From NCBI GenBank assembly GCA_934630815.1, contig CAKTWI010000008.1, positions 18,412 to 82,411 on the forward strand: DNA of 64,000 bases, given 5' to 3'. The number at the start of each line of letters is the position of its first letter. Positions within the stretch are counted from its first letter, which is position 1. The position numbers were made by a program, and so were the translations under genes. This document shows, piece by piece, positions 27,446 to 36,640 of the stretch. This DNA comes from an uncultured Senegalimassilia sp. (GTDB lineage Bacteria; Actinomycetota; Coriobacteriia; Coriobacteriales; Eggerthellaceae). Under the pieces are notes generated by a model. The model was not told where the DNA came from. It searched no databases and saw nothing but the letters and a program-made list of their open reading frames with translations.

Positions 27446-27979
27446 CTATGCCTCCACCGAAATCTCGCCGGGGCGCGCTCCGGCTGCCAGGGCGCGCTCG
27501 TAATCCTCAAGGGCCTTCAGACGGGCCATGGGCTCGGCGCGCTCGAACATGGTGACGCCGTCAAGGTGGTCGGTCTCATGCTGCAGGCAGCGGCCAAGCA
27601 ACCCGTCGCCCTCGATCTCCCAAAGCTGGCCGTCAAGATCGTAGTAACGGCAGCGGGCGAACGGCGGGCGCGCGATGGGCACGGAGATGCCGGGGATGGA
27701 AAGGCAGCCCTCGTCCTCCGCGACCGGGTCGCCCTCGCGGGCGACGATGACGGGGTTGAGCATGACGATGGGCTCGCGGACGCCGTCCTCTTGGTCGCAG
27801 TCGATGACCACGAGGCGCTTGAGCACGCCCACCTGGGGCGCGGCAAGGCCGCAGCCGGCGTTCTTGTACATAACGTGGGCCATCTGCTTGGCCAGACGCT
27901 TCAAGCTCTTGTCATTGAAATCGCAGGGCTCGCACACCGTGTTGAGCAGCGGGTCGGGCGATTGCACGATTGAAAGCAT
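27446..27979 (-). CDS. def: Peptide deformylase
   Basis: Removes the formyl group from new proteins. The 177 residues carry all three motifs: GCGLAAPQVG (near 48), EGCLSIPG (metal Cys, near 95) and QHETDHLDG (HExxH, near 140). The start MLSIVQSP is chosen because AAAAGGAA lies 6 nt upstream; an ATG two codons earlier is too close to that site. First gene of def-fmt-rsmB. Confidence 0.96.
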   Translation of the reverse strand: MLSIVQSPDPLLNTVCEPCDFNDKSLKRLAKQMAHVMYKNAGCGLAAPQVGVLKRLVVIDCDQEDGVREPIVMLNPVIVAREGDPVAEDEGCLSIPGISVPIARPPFARCRYYDLDGQLWEIEGDGLLGRCLQHETDHLDGVTMFERAEPMARLKALEDYERALAAGARPGEISVEA

Positions 27980-28196
27980 ATGCATTTCCTTTTGCGGGTA
28001 GGTATGGTTGGCGGCGGGTGCGCAAAACGCCCGCCTTTCTAATCTGATTATTGTGACATGCACGCGCACCTAACGCCCTTGCGGGCGCAAAGTTCCACAA
28101 AACCCCTGCTCGGCATGAATGGAAACGAAGGTCTGCCAAAGGCGGCCGACAAGATGGTCGCACCATGCGAGCGCAATGCCGAGGAGCGCGACAGCG

Positions 28197-30074
28197 TTAT
28201 CTGCCAGAAGCCGCGCTTTCGGCGTGGGCCCTTTTGCGGGCGGTCAGCTCGCGCTGCATGGCGGCCACGGTCTCGAACATAAGCTCGTAGTCCTCGGGCG
28301 ACATGGACGCGGGGGCCGACATCTGCGCGCGCATGGCCGCAACGGCCTCCTCCGCATCGCCGATGGAAAGCTCCTCGACCAAAAACGCCGCCAGGTCCTC
28401 GGGCACCGCCGATTCGGGAACGCCCCTTGTCAGGAAGCCGGCCGCACGAGGCTCGGCCATGCTCGCCGCGCCCACGATGGCGGCCGGCGCCGCCCCGGGA
28501 TCTTCGGCCAAGGTATCGAGCATGCTGGCGGATACGGCTGCGCACGCCGGATCGTGCCACTGCACCGAGGCAAGGGCGTCGACGTGGACCAGGGCCAGAT
28601 CGGTACGGGCGGCGCACAGCGCCAGCAGCTGACGTTCGAACCTGCGCCGGTTCATCTCGGACTGGGGTAGGCGGCGACGCGCCGGGGCCGCAGGGGCTCC
28701 GTGATCGACACGACCGCCGGAAGCAGGCGCTTCCGCATCGAAAACGCGCGGAGGTTTAAGGGCCGCCAACTGCTCCAACACATCCTTCTCGTCCGCGCGG
28801 GCCCGGCTGGCGATCTGCCGTGCGTAGTCTTTCGCGAGCAGCGAATCCTTAATGGGCGCAAGCACGCTCAACGCATCGGCGACGGCGCCGGAGCGGCCTT
28901 CTGCACGTGAGAGGTCCCAGTTCCCCAGCCTTCGGTCGATACCGTATTCCAGCAAGGGCTTCGCCTGGTCGATCAAGGCCTGCAGCTCCTGGCCGCCGTG
29001 GGCATCGATGAACTCGGCAGGGTCGAGGTTGTCGGGCAACGTCACGGCGAACAGGTCGATGCGCGCGGCGCCGGCCTCGGGCGTCATGGAGGAGTCGATG
29101 AACTGCAAGGCTCGATCGGCGGCGCGCTGACCTGCGGCGTCGCCATCGAACAGATACACGATGCGGTTGCGGGCATGACGCGACAGCACGCGGATGTGCG
29201 TGCGCGTGAGCGCCGTTCCCAAGGTGGCGACCGCATTGCGGATGCCTGCCTCGTGCATGGCGATGACGTCGGTGTAGCCCTCCGATACCACGGCCACGCC
29301 CGTGGACGCCATGGCCGCCTTCGCCTTGTCGAGCGCATACAGCATGCGCCCCTTGTGGAACAGGGGCGTTTCCTGGCTGTTCAGGTACTTCGGCTCGCCC
29401 TTGCCGATCACGCGCCCGCCGAAGGCGATGCACTGCCCCTGCTCATCTTTGATGGGGAACATCACACGGTTGAAGAATCGGTCGCGCACCCGCCCGTCGG
29501 AGCCGACGACGGCCACGTTGGCCTGGATCATCTCGTTTGATTGAAAGCCCTTCGACGCCAGATGGCGCACGAGGGCGCCTTGGCCGGGCGCGAAGCCGAG
29601 CATCCAGGTTTTCGGGATATCGCCGCCCAGCCCGCGCTGCGAAAGGTAGGCGCGCGCGGCGCCGGCCTGCGGGCTTTTGCTGCGCATGAGCTGCATATGG
29701 AAGAACTCCGCAGACTCCGCGCACACGGCACGCAGCCGCGCTTTTGCGCCCTGCCCCATGCCGGGCCCTCGTTTGGCCTGATCGTCGGCAATGTCGATAT
29801 GGGCTCGCTCGGCCAAGTAGCGCACCGCCTCGGGAAACGACAGGTCCTGGGACTTCATGACGAAGGCGAACACATCGCCGCCTTCCCCGCAGCCGAAGCA
29901 ATGCCATAGCTGCAGGGCCGGGTCGATCTTGCAGGACGGGGTTTTCTCGTTATGAAACGGGCAGCACAGCCAGAAATCGCGGCCGCGCCGCTTTACCGGG
30001 CCCGTCTCGCCCATGATGGCCACCAAATCGCTGGCCTCGCGAACCTTTTGGATATCCTCATCGCTGATCGCCAT
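28197..30074 (-). CDS. dnaG: DNA primase
   Basis: Makes RNA primers at the replication fork. The 625 residues carry the CHC2 zinc finger CCPFHNEKTPSCKIDP...HCFGCGEGGDVF (residues 37-65), a DnaG core FGGRVIGKGEPKYLNS (near 215), Toprim VVSEGYTDVIAMHEAGI and YLFDGDAAGQ (near 258-310), and a C-terminal helicase-binding region. The 217-nt gap to def shows only a small CGCCC/GGGCG hairpin near 28079. It diverges from the dGTPase gene. Confidence 0.96.
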   Translation of the reverse strand: MAISDEDIQKVREASDLVAIMGETGPVKRRGRDFWLCCPFHNEKTPSCKIDPALQLWHCFGCGEGGDVFAFVMKSQDLSFPEAVRYLAERAHIDIADDQAKRGPGMGQGAKARLRAVCAESAEFFHMQLMRSKSPQAGAARAYLSQRGLGGDIPKTWMLGFAPGQGALVRHLASKGFQSNEMIQANVAVVGSDGRVRDRFFNRVMFPIKDEQGQCIAFGGRVIGKGEPKYLNSQETPLFHKGRMLYALDKAKAAMASTGVAVVSEGYTDVIAMHEAGIRNAVATLGTALTRTHIRVLSRHARNRIVYLFDGDAAGQRAADRALQFIDSSMTPEAGAARIDLFAVTLPDNLDPAEFIDAHGGQELQALIDQAKPLLEYGIDRRLGNWDLSRAEGRSGAVADALSVLAPIKDSLLAKDYARQIASRARADEKDVLEQLAALKPPRVFDAEAPASGGRVDHGAPAAPARRRLPQSEMNRRRFERQLLALCAARTDLALVHVDALASVQWHDPACAAVSASMLDTLAEDPGAAPAAIVGAASMAEPRAAGFLTRGVPESAVPEDLAAFLVEELSIGDAEEAVAAMRAQMSAPASMSPEDYELMFETVAAMQRELTARKRAHAESAASGR

Positions 30075-30138
30075 GGATGTGAATGAACCCCCACCTGATG
30101 TCCGTATGCCTGATAACGGCCGCGCGAAGGCGTGCCGT

Positions 30139-30156
30139 TTTACTGTTTACAGTAAA
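30139..30156. promoter_or_regulatory. Palindrome in the dnaG / dGTPase divergent gap
   Basis: TTTACTGT-TT-ACAGTAAA is a perfect 8-bp inverted repeat with a 2-bp centre, in an otherwise AT-rich patch 64 nt from the dnaG start. It has the form of a dimeric repressor operator. A plausible -10 (TACAAT, 30202-30207) for the dGTPase gene lies 46 nt away. Confidence 0.5.
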
Positions 30157-30244
30157 GTATACCGCATAGAACCTATGTTCCCGTATCAGCGGCACCTGCG
30201 ATACAATATGCCCGTAACATCTCGACATGCGGAAAGGAAGCGCC

Positions 30245-31489
30245 GTGAGCGAGCCCGCATACCTGCAACTCGAACCCGATGTGGAACAAGCCATAGCCGA
30301 GAACCTGCGCTGCGGGCGCATGCATCCGCAAAGCTTTCCCGATGATCGCGTGCTCCGTCGCGAGGATAACCCTCACGACGAGGCAACGCTGGCGCGCCCG
30401 GCGTTCTCGCGCGACATCGACAAGATTATGAACATCCCCGCATATAACCGCTATGCAGGCAAAACGCAGGTGTTCAGCCTGGTGGAGAACGACGATATCT
30501 GCCGTCGCGGGCTGCATGTGCAGCTGGTGGGGCGCATCGCGCGAAACATCGGAAGGCTGCTGGGATTGAACTGCCAGCTCATCGAAGCCATCGCGCTCGG
30601 CCACGACCTGGGGCACACGCCGTTCGGCCACGCCGGGGAGAAGTTCCTGTCGAAGTGCCTGCAAAGCCGCACGGGCCGCTGCTTTCACCACAACGTGCAT
30701 TCCGTGCGAGTGATGGACCGACTCTACCCCCGTAACATCAGCCTGCAGGTGCTCGACGGTGCGCTGTGCCACAACGGCGAGTTCGCCCAGCAGGTGCTTC
30801 GCCAAGGCGACACGGAATCGTTTGCGCAGCTCGATGCGCTGGTTTACGAATGCGCGCTCGACGAGTCCGCTATCAAGCGCCTGCGTCCCTCAACGCTGGA
30901 AGGCTGCGTGGTCCGCTTGGCCGACATGATCGCCTACCTGGGAAAAGATCGCGACGATGCTATGGCTATGGGCGTGCTGCCGTCCCTTGACGGTTTCGAA
31001 ACCGAGATCATCGGGCGCGACAACGCGCGCATCATCAACAACATCACCGTCGACGTGGTCAACCACAGCCTCGGGCAGGATGATATCCGCATGAGCCGCC
31101 AGGTTTTCGAGGACATCAAGCGCGCAAAACGGCAGAACTACGAGCGCATCTACGATTGCGAAGGCTGGCGCGCCGGAAGCGGCAACGCCGTCGGCGAGAT
31201 GTTCGAGGACATGTACGACAGGCTTTTGACCGACCTGCAAGCCGGTGACGAACGGTCACCGGTTGTATCGCATCACGCTAATCAGCTGGCAACAAGGTCG
31301 CGCAGCATCACCGTGGAAGATTATCTTGCGCAGACAGACCGCGATCAGGTAGTGGTGGACTACATGGCGTCCATGACCGACCGGTACTTCATGGAGCTGT
31401 ACCGTTATCTGTTCCCCAACAGCGAAAAGCACATCTTGGCACGAGGCTATTGCGCCGACCTGCCACCTATCGAAAGGAATGACCAGTGA
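30245..31489 (+). CDS. HD-domain dGTP triphosphohydrolase-like protein
   Basis: A 414-residue HD hydrolase of the dGTPase type, which cleaves dNTPs to nucleoside and triphosphate. It shows RDIDKIMNIPAYNRYAGKTQV (near 57-78), RRGLHVQLVGRIARNIGRLLG and the HD motif GHDLGHTPFGHAGE (near 120). GTG 30245 is chosen because AAAGGA lies 6 nt before it. The phosphodiesterase gene overlaps its end by 4 nt. It probably controls dNTP pools; substrate preference is unknown. Confidence 0.88.
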   Translation: MSEPAYLQLEPDVEQAIAENLRCGRMHPQSFPDDRVLRREDNPHDEATLARPAFSRDIDKIMNIPAYNRYAGKTQVFSLVENDDICRRGLHVQLVGRIARNIGRLLGLNCQLIEAIALGHDLGHTPFGHAGEKFLSKCLQSRTGRCFHHNVHSVRVMDRLYPRNISLQVLDGALCHNGEFAQQVLRQGDTESFAQLDALVYECALDESAIKRLRPSTLEGCVVRLADMIAYLGKDRDDAMAMGVLPSLDGFETEIIGRDNARIINNITVDVVNHSLGQDDIRMSRQVFEDIKRAKRQNYERIYDCEGWRAGSGNAVGEMFEDMYDRLLTDLQAGDERSPVVSHHANQLATRSRSITVEDYLAQTDRDQVVVDYMASMTDRYFMELYRYLFPNSEKHILARGYCADLPPIERNDQ

Positions 31490-32034
31490 AGTTCGTCATT
31501 GCATCCGACCTGCATGGCGCGGCGCCCGCCGTCCGCACTTTGATGGAGCGCATCGACCAGGAAACGCCCGACCGCGTGCTCCTGCTCGGCGACCTGCTCT
31601 ATCACGGCCCGCGAAACGACCTGCCCGAGGGATATGCGCCCAAAGAAGTGCTTGCCGCCCTCAACGGCATTGCCGAGCGCATCACCGCCGTGCGCGGCAA
31701 TTGCGATGCGGAAGTCGACCAGATGGTGCTCGATTTCCCCTGCTTGAGCGATTTCTCCCAGGTGTGGGCAGATGGGCATCTGCTGCATCTGAGCCACGGC
31801 CATCTAGCCGGTAACTCGCCTGATCAGCCGCCCTCGCTACCGCAAGGAAGCGCATTGCTGACGGGCCACACGCACATCAAGCGCCTTGAGCTCATCGACG
31901 GCATGATGTTCGTGAACCCGGGAAGCACCTCCATCCCCAAGGACGGCTGCGCAAGCTATGCCGTCTACGAAAACGGCATGTTCGCCCTGAAGACGCTTAA
32001 TGGCGAAACCTTGCAGGAAACAGGCTGGGAATAG
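31486..32034 (+). CDS. YfcE-type metallophosphoesterase
   Basis: A 182-residue calcineurin-like phosphodiesterase. All metal motifs are present: SDLHG (near 9), LLGDLLYHG, GNCD (near 69), HGH and GHTH (near 125). The ATGA overlap with the HD hydrolase shows coupling. The in vivo substrate of this family is unsettled. Confidence 0.9.
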   Translation: MKFVIASDLHGAAPAVRTLMERIDQETPDRVLLLGDLLYHGPRNDLPEGYAPKEVLAALNGIAERITAVRGNCDAEVDQMVLDFPCLSDFSQVWADGHLLHLSHGHLAGNSPDQPPSLPQGSALLTGHTHIKRLELIDGMMFVNPGSTSIPKDGCASYAVYENGMFALKTLNGETLQETGWE

Positions 32035-32054
32035 CGCGAAACCACCGGGCATAA

Positions 32055-32094
32055 GAAGGGGCCGCAGCTCGCAGCTGCGGCCCCTTCGTTCTTT
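32055..32094 (+). terminator. Terminator after the phosphodiesterase gene
   Basis: A perfect 15-bp stem (32055-32069 with 32073-32087) with a 3-nt loop, followed by GTTCTTT, 20 nt after the stop. It may also serve the opposing ABC gene. Confidence 0.85.
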
Positions 32095-32115
32095 ATATGA
32101 TTCGCAAACGCTCGA

Positions 32116-35100
32116 CTACGACAATCTTCCGCGCTCGACGGTGTAGGAGGCATCGCAGATAGCCGCCGTGGAAGCGCGATGGCTTACCAGCACCACCGTC
32201 TTGCCCTGTCGAGCATCGAGCAAGGCCCGCAAAACCGCCGCCTCGTTGAGGCTGTCCAAATTGCTCGTGGGTTCGTCGAGCAGCACGAACGGGGCATCGT
32301 GCAAGAACATGCGCGCAAGCCCGATGCGCTGGCGCTCGCCTCCCGACAAGGTGTCGCCCAACTCGCCGACCGACGTATCCAGGCCTTGCGGCAGACGCTC
32401 GATTAAGCCAGTCAACGCCGCCTTCCTGCAGGCCTCAGCAAGCTCCTCGGGCGTAGCATCGGGTTTGGCAAACGTGATGTTATCCCCCACCGTGCCGGAG
32501 AACAGGTGCGTCTCCTGCGTCATATAGCCTTCAATGGCGCGCAGGCTTTCCGTGTTCACACCTCGGATATCCTGCCCGGATACGCGTATGCAACCGTCGC
32601 TTGGATCCCAGAACCGCATGAACAGCTTGCAAAGCGTCGATTTTCCCGAACCGCTCTTTCCCGCCAAATGCACGATCGAACCAGGCGTCACCTCAAGGGA
32701 TACGTCCTTGAGCACCGAACTTGCGCCATACGAGAAGTCGACATGTTCGGCGGCCGCACCCGAGAACACACCTACCGTGCAGCCGTCCGCCACATCCCGG
32801 GTTTGCGGCTGCTCGTCAAGCAGGTCAAGTACGCGTGCTCCGCTGGCCAACGTCTGCTGCAAGCCGCTGCCCAGGTTCGCAACGGCGATCACCGGGCCGA
32901 AAGACGACATCAGCGCGGCCACGCACACGAACGCCTGCCCGGAATCGATGACGCCATGCGCGCACAGCGCGCAGGCTAGCGCGACCATGGCCACGTCAAG
33001 CCCCAACACCAGACCGTTCGTTGCCGCCATGCTGCGAGCTGCACGGCCCTTCAGGCGATCCTCGACCTTCGACAGCAAGTCCATACGGCCATCACACTGC
33101 TCGGCGCGCGCATGTTCTTGGCCGAACTGCAGCGTTTCGCGAAGGCCGCGCAAGCTATCGAGCACGAACGAGTTCATAGCGCCAAGGGCATTGCGCAGCT
33201 CCCTGCCGCCATCCCCCGCCGCACGTGATGCGACCCACGGCGCCACAGCTCCAACCAGGACGTATGCGACGAACGCGCCGATGGCGAGCTGCCAGCTGAC
33301 GCTGCCGATGAAGGCGATCATAACGCCGCAGACCAGCACGGCGATGAGCACCGGGGAGAGGGTGTGCGCATAGAAGACCTCGAGCAGCTCGACGTCCGAG
33401 GTCACGAGCGACACCAGGTCGCCTTTGCTTCGACCCTCGAGCTTCGCCGGGGCAAGCGTTCGCAGCTTGCCGAACACGCAATCGCGGACAAGCGCCAAGA
33501 TCTTGAACGCCAGATAGTGATTGCACATCTGCTCGCCATAATGCAAAGGACCGCGCAAAAGGCCGCAAGCGGCGACCAGGGCGATACCCGCGCCCACGCC
33601 GATCGCCGGCCCGAATCCCGCGATGCCCGTAAGCACCAAAGCGGCGCCCACCGTAAGGAAGATGGCGCACAAAAAGCCGACGACGCCTAAAATCACCGCG
33701 GCGATCATAACCGGCACAAGCGGCTTGACGAGCTTCACCATACGGCACATGATCGAGATGTTCGACCTACGGCGCGTCTGAGGCTCGCCGACAACCGCGG
33801 CAGTTCCATCGACGCCGGCACCTTGCGCCTCGTCGGCTTCGCCAACGTCAGCGGTATGTTGCTCTGCCCGCGACGCAAAAGCCTCAAGCTCCATCTGCCG
33901 GCCCCATAGCTTCGCGTACGCCCCATCGGCGGCGCAAAGCTGCTCGTGCGAGCCGCTCTCAGCCACGCGACCGTTTGCCAGCACGAAGATGCGGTCGGCT
34001 TTGGAAACCGATGCCAAGCGATGCGAGATCATGATGACGGTGCGGCTTTTCGCCAGCTCATGGATAACGCCGACGATAGCCTGCTCGCTGTCCGCGTCCA
34101 CATTCGAGGTGGCCTCATCGAAGATGTAGACGGGAGTATCGTGCAAAAGCGCCCGGGCGAGCGCCAAACGCTGGCGCTGCCCGCCGGAGAAGTTGCCGCC
34201 CTGCTCGGACACGGGGGTATCAAGCCCGCCCGATGCACGAACGAACCCGTCGATGCGGCAGCGCCTCAAAACGTCCCAAAGCTCGTCGTCGGTCGCCTTG
34301 GGGCGCGCCATCAGCAGGTTCGAACGCACCGTTCCAGAGAACAGGTAGCTGGAGAACGGGACGACGGTGACCGTTTGGGCCATGCTTTCGCGGGAAACCT
34401 GGCCAAGCGGCACGCCGCCGATCTCGACATCGCCCTCAAAACCCAGATTACGCCCGCACAGGATGCCGGCCAACGTGGATTTGCCTGAACCGCTCTCGCC
34501 CACAATGCCGGTGAAGCTACCGGCAGGGGCGGCGAAATCAACATGCTCGAGCACCGCACGCTGCCCGTCATAGGAGTACGAGACATCGCGCACGACGATG
34601 CCAGCGTGCTCAGGGTCGACGCTGCGCGTCCCCTGCTCGGACTCGGGCGCATCTAGGATGGCGAACATCTTCTCGGCAACCGCCATGCCGTTCATAGCGG
34701 TATGGAAAAACGAACCAAGCGCACGCATAGGGATGAAGAACTCCGCCGACAGGAACACCACGCAAAACGCCGCATAGAACGGGATCTGGCCGTTTGCGAA
34801 TTGCACCATAGCAGCAATGATACCCACGGCCGCGCCGCCGAACGCGAACACGTCCATCACGGTGATGGAGTTGAGCTGCATGGTGAGCAGGCGCATCGTC
34901 GCCCGTCGGAAACTCTCGGCCTGCTCGTTCATCTGGCGATGGCACGCCTCATCGACCTGATAGATCTTCAAGGTGGTCAAACCTTGCAGGTTCTCGAGAA
35001 ACGCGCCGCCAAGATCGGTATAGGCGCCCCAATACCTGCCCATGACACGCTTGGCGATCTTCTGCACCGCCACGATGGAAATCGGGATGAGCGGCACGCA

Positions 35101-35592
35101 AACCAACAAGGCGATGGCGGCAGGCAAACACAGCGGCGCTAAGAACGCGAACACGGTAAGCGGAGCCAGCACGGCGTAGAGCAACTGTGGCAGATACTGG
35201 CCGAAGTAGCTTTCCAGCTGCTCGCAGCCCTCAACGCTGACTTGCACCGCCTCGCTTGTGGCAATGCGCTCGGAATAGCCGGGGCCCATGCGCACCAGCT
35301 TGTCGTATACCTGACGGCGAACCGAGCGTTTTGCGGCCATGGCGGCCGCCACCCCCATGCGCTGCGCGAAGGTCAAGCAAGCCATGCGCACCGCGATAAC
35401 GGCAACGCCTGCGCACAGAAGCATCGCAACCCAGCCATCCACGGCAACGCCGTCGACAAGACGCTGCAGGAACAGCCCGATGAGGAGCATGAGCACGATA
35501 TTCGCCACGAGCGCCACCCATTGCGCCGCCGCGTTGCGCACGATATACCGCATAGCCTGCGGCACCATCGATATCAACCGTTTATTGAACAC
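32116..35592 (-). CDS. cydDC: Fused two-module ABC exporter, CydD-CydC-like
   Basis: A single 1158-residue polypeptide with two complete ABC half-transporters. Module 1: membrane domain of about 15-300, then Walker A GIVGESGSGKST, signature FSGGQRQRLALA and Walker B VYIFDEATSNVD. Module 2: membrane domain of about 625-900, then AGKSGSGKST, LSGGERQRIGLA and FVLLDEPTSNLD. CydD and CydC are normally two proteins exporting cysteine/glutathione for cytochrome bd assembly; fused forms occur in actinobacteria. Substrate is inferred. No cydAB is in the window. GTG 35592 follows AAAGGAAG by 9 nt. Confidence 0.85.
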   Translation of the reverse strand: MFNKRLISMVPQAMRYIVRNAAAQWVALVANIVLMLLIGLFLQRLVDGVAVDGWVAMLLCAGVAVIAVRMACLTFAQRMGVAAAMAAKRSVRRQVYDKLVRMGPGYSERIATSEAVQVSVEGCEQLESYFGQYLPQLLYAVLAPLTVFAFLAPLCLPAAIALLVCVPLIPISIVAVQKIAKRVMGRYWGAYTDLGGAFLENLQGLTTLKIYQVDEACHRQMNEQAESFRRATMRLLTMQLNSITVMDVFAFGGAAVGIIAAMVQFANGQIPFYAAFCVVFLSAEFFIPMRALGSFFHTAMNGMAVAEKMFAILDAPESEQGTRSVDPEHAGIVVRDVSYSYDGQRAVLEHVDFAAPAGSFTGIVGESGSGKSTLAGILCGRNLGFEGDVEIGGVPLGQVSRESMAQTVTVVPFSSYLFSGTVRSNLLMARPKATDDELWDVLRRCRIDGFVRASGGLDTPVSEQGGNFSGGQRQRLALARALLHDTPVYIFDEATSNVDADSEQAIVGVIHELAKSRTVIMISHRLASVSKADRIFVLANGRVAESGSHEQLCAADGAYAKLWGRQMELEAFASRAEQHTADVGEADEAQGAGVDGTAAVVGEPQTRRRSNISIMCRMVKLVKPLVPVMIAAVILGVVGFLCAIFLTVGAALVLTGIAGFGPAIGVGAGIALVAACGLLRGPLHYGEQMCNHYLAFKILALVRDCVFGKLRTLAPAKLEGRSKGDLVSLVTSDVELLEVFYAHTLSPVLIAVLVCGVMIAFIGSVSWQLAIGAFVAYVLVGAVAPWVASRAAGDGGRELRNALGAMNSFVLDSLRGLRETLQFGQEHARAEQCDGRMDLLSKVEDRLKGRAARSMAATNGLVLGLDVAMVALACALCAHGVIDSGQAFVCVAALMSSFGPVIAVANLGSGLQQTLASGARVLDLLDEQPQTRDVADGCTVGVFSGAAAEHVDFSYGASSVLKDVSLEVTPGSIVHLAGKSGSGKSTLCKLFMRFWDPSDGCIRVSGQDIRGVNTESLRAIEGYMTQETHLFSGTVGDNITFAKPDATPEELAEACRKAALTGLIERLPQGLDTSVGELGDTLSGGERQRIGLARMFLHDAPFVLLDEPTSNLDSLNEAAVLRALLDARQGKTVVLVSHRASTAAICDASYTVERGRLS

Positions 35593-35748
35593 GGAAAATG
35601 GCTTCCTTTCGATTCCAAATACTGCACAGTGCCGACTGCGGTACATCAACCTCGATGCAAACAGTCGAATGGTACCATTGGGAAACTTTGATAACCAGAG
35701 CAAACTATCGAATATCGATTATTGTTACACAAGACTAATCTATGCCGT

Positions 35749-35773
35749 GAAAAAGCCCGGCGTATGCCGGGCT
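35749..35773 (-). terminator. coaX terminator
   Basis: AGCCCGGC, loop, GCCGGGCT (35754-35773), then TTTTT read on the minus strand, 66 nt after the coaX stop. Confidence 0.9.
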
Positions 35774-35839
35774 AACCTATTCGATATACCATTGCGATCA
35801 AAAATCCGCTTGCGGAGCAAGCGCGCCCAGGTAGACCTT

Positions 35840-36640
35840 CTACCGAGCCTTCCTGTTCTTCTCGTGCAACAAGATCAACCCTTTGAGCGTGAGCTGATCG
35901 TCGGCAACCTCGATGCGTCGGGAAAGCCCGACCATGGCCTGGGCGTCATCGCCGGTGGCCACAACACGCGTTTCGTAGCCAAGTTCGTCCCATACCGCTT
36001 GAATCAAGCCGTCGATGCGGGCGACTTCCCCGATCACGATACCTGCCTGCATAGCATCGCGTGTGGATTTGCCGATCACGCTACGCGGCGCATGCAGCCC
36101 GATCACGGGAAGCTGGGCCGCAGCATCGGCCACCGCACGGGCAGCCAAACGCAGACCCGGAGCGATAAGCCCGCCCTGCACGACGCCCGCATCATCGATG
36201 ACCTCAAGCGTAGTTGCGGTCCCGAAGTCGACGACGATAAGCGGGAATCCGTAGAGCTGCTTTGAGGCAACGCAATCTGCCACACGATCCGCGCCGAAAT
36301 CGGCAGGGCTGTTCAGATGCAGCTTCAAACCGGATTTCAAACCCGGCCCCACCACCAAAGGGCGCACGCCGCAAAGCGTATACAAGGCTTCAACCCAAGC
36401 ATCGGTAAGCCCGGGAACCACGGAGGCCACGATGGCGTCGCGAACCTGCCCATCGCAGCCGCGAACCTGCAAAAACGACGTCACGCACATGAGCGCTTCG
36501 TCTGCGGTCAAGCGATCGGGGGTGGTCACGCTCCAGGTGAAAACCAAATCCCCTTCGCAAGACAACCCAAGGTTAGTGACGGAATTCCCTACATCGACGG
36601 CAAGCACGAAACCCGATCCGCATCGGCCCGAGCGCGCCAT
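35840..36640 (-). CDS. coaX: Type III pantothenate kinase
   Basis: Phosphorylates pantothenate, the first step of CoA synthesis. The 266 residues show VLAVDVGNSVTNLGL (phosphate loop, near 12), FGADRVADCVASKQLYG (near 115), IVVDFGTATTLEVI and GGLIAPGLRLAARAV. Its ATG overlaps the brnQ stop by 1 nt (TAATG), so it is probably co-transcribed with brnQ. Confidence 0.95.
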   Translation of the reverse strand: MARSGRCGSGFVLAVDVGNSVTNLGLSCEGDLVFTWSVTTPDRLTADEALMCVTSFLQVRGCDGQVRDAIVASVVPGLTDAWVEALYTLCGVRPLVVGPGLKSGLKLHLNSPADFGADRVADCVASKQLYGFPLIVVDFGTATTLEVIDDAGVVQGGLIAPGLRLAARAVADAAAQLPVIGLHAPRSVIGKSTRDAMQAGIVIGEVARIDGLIQAVWDELGYETRVVATGDDAQAMVGLSRRIEVADDQLTLKGLILLHEKNRKAR

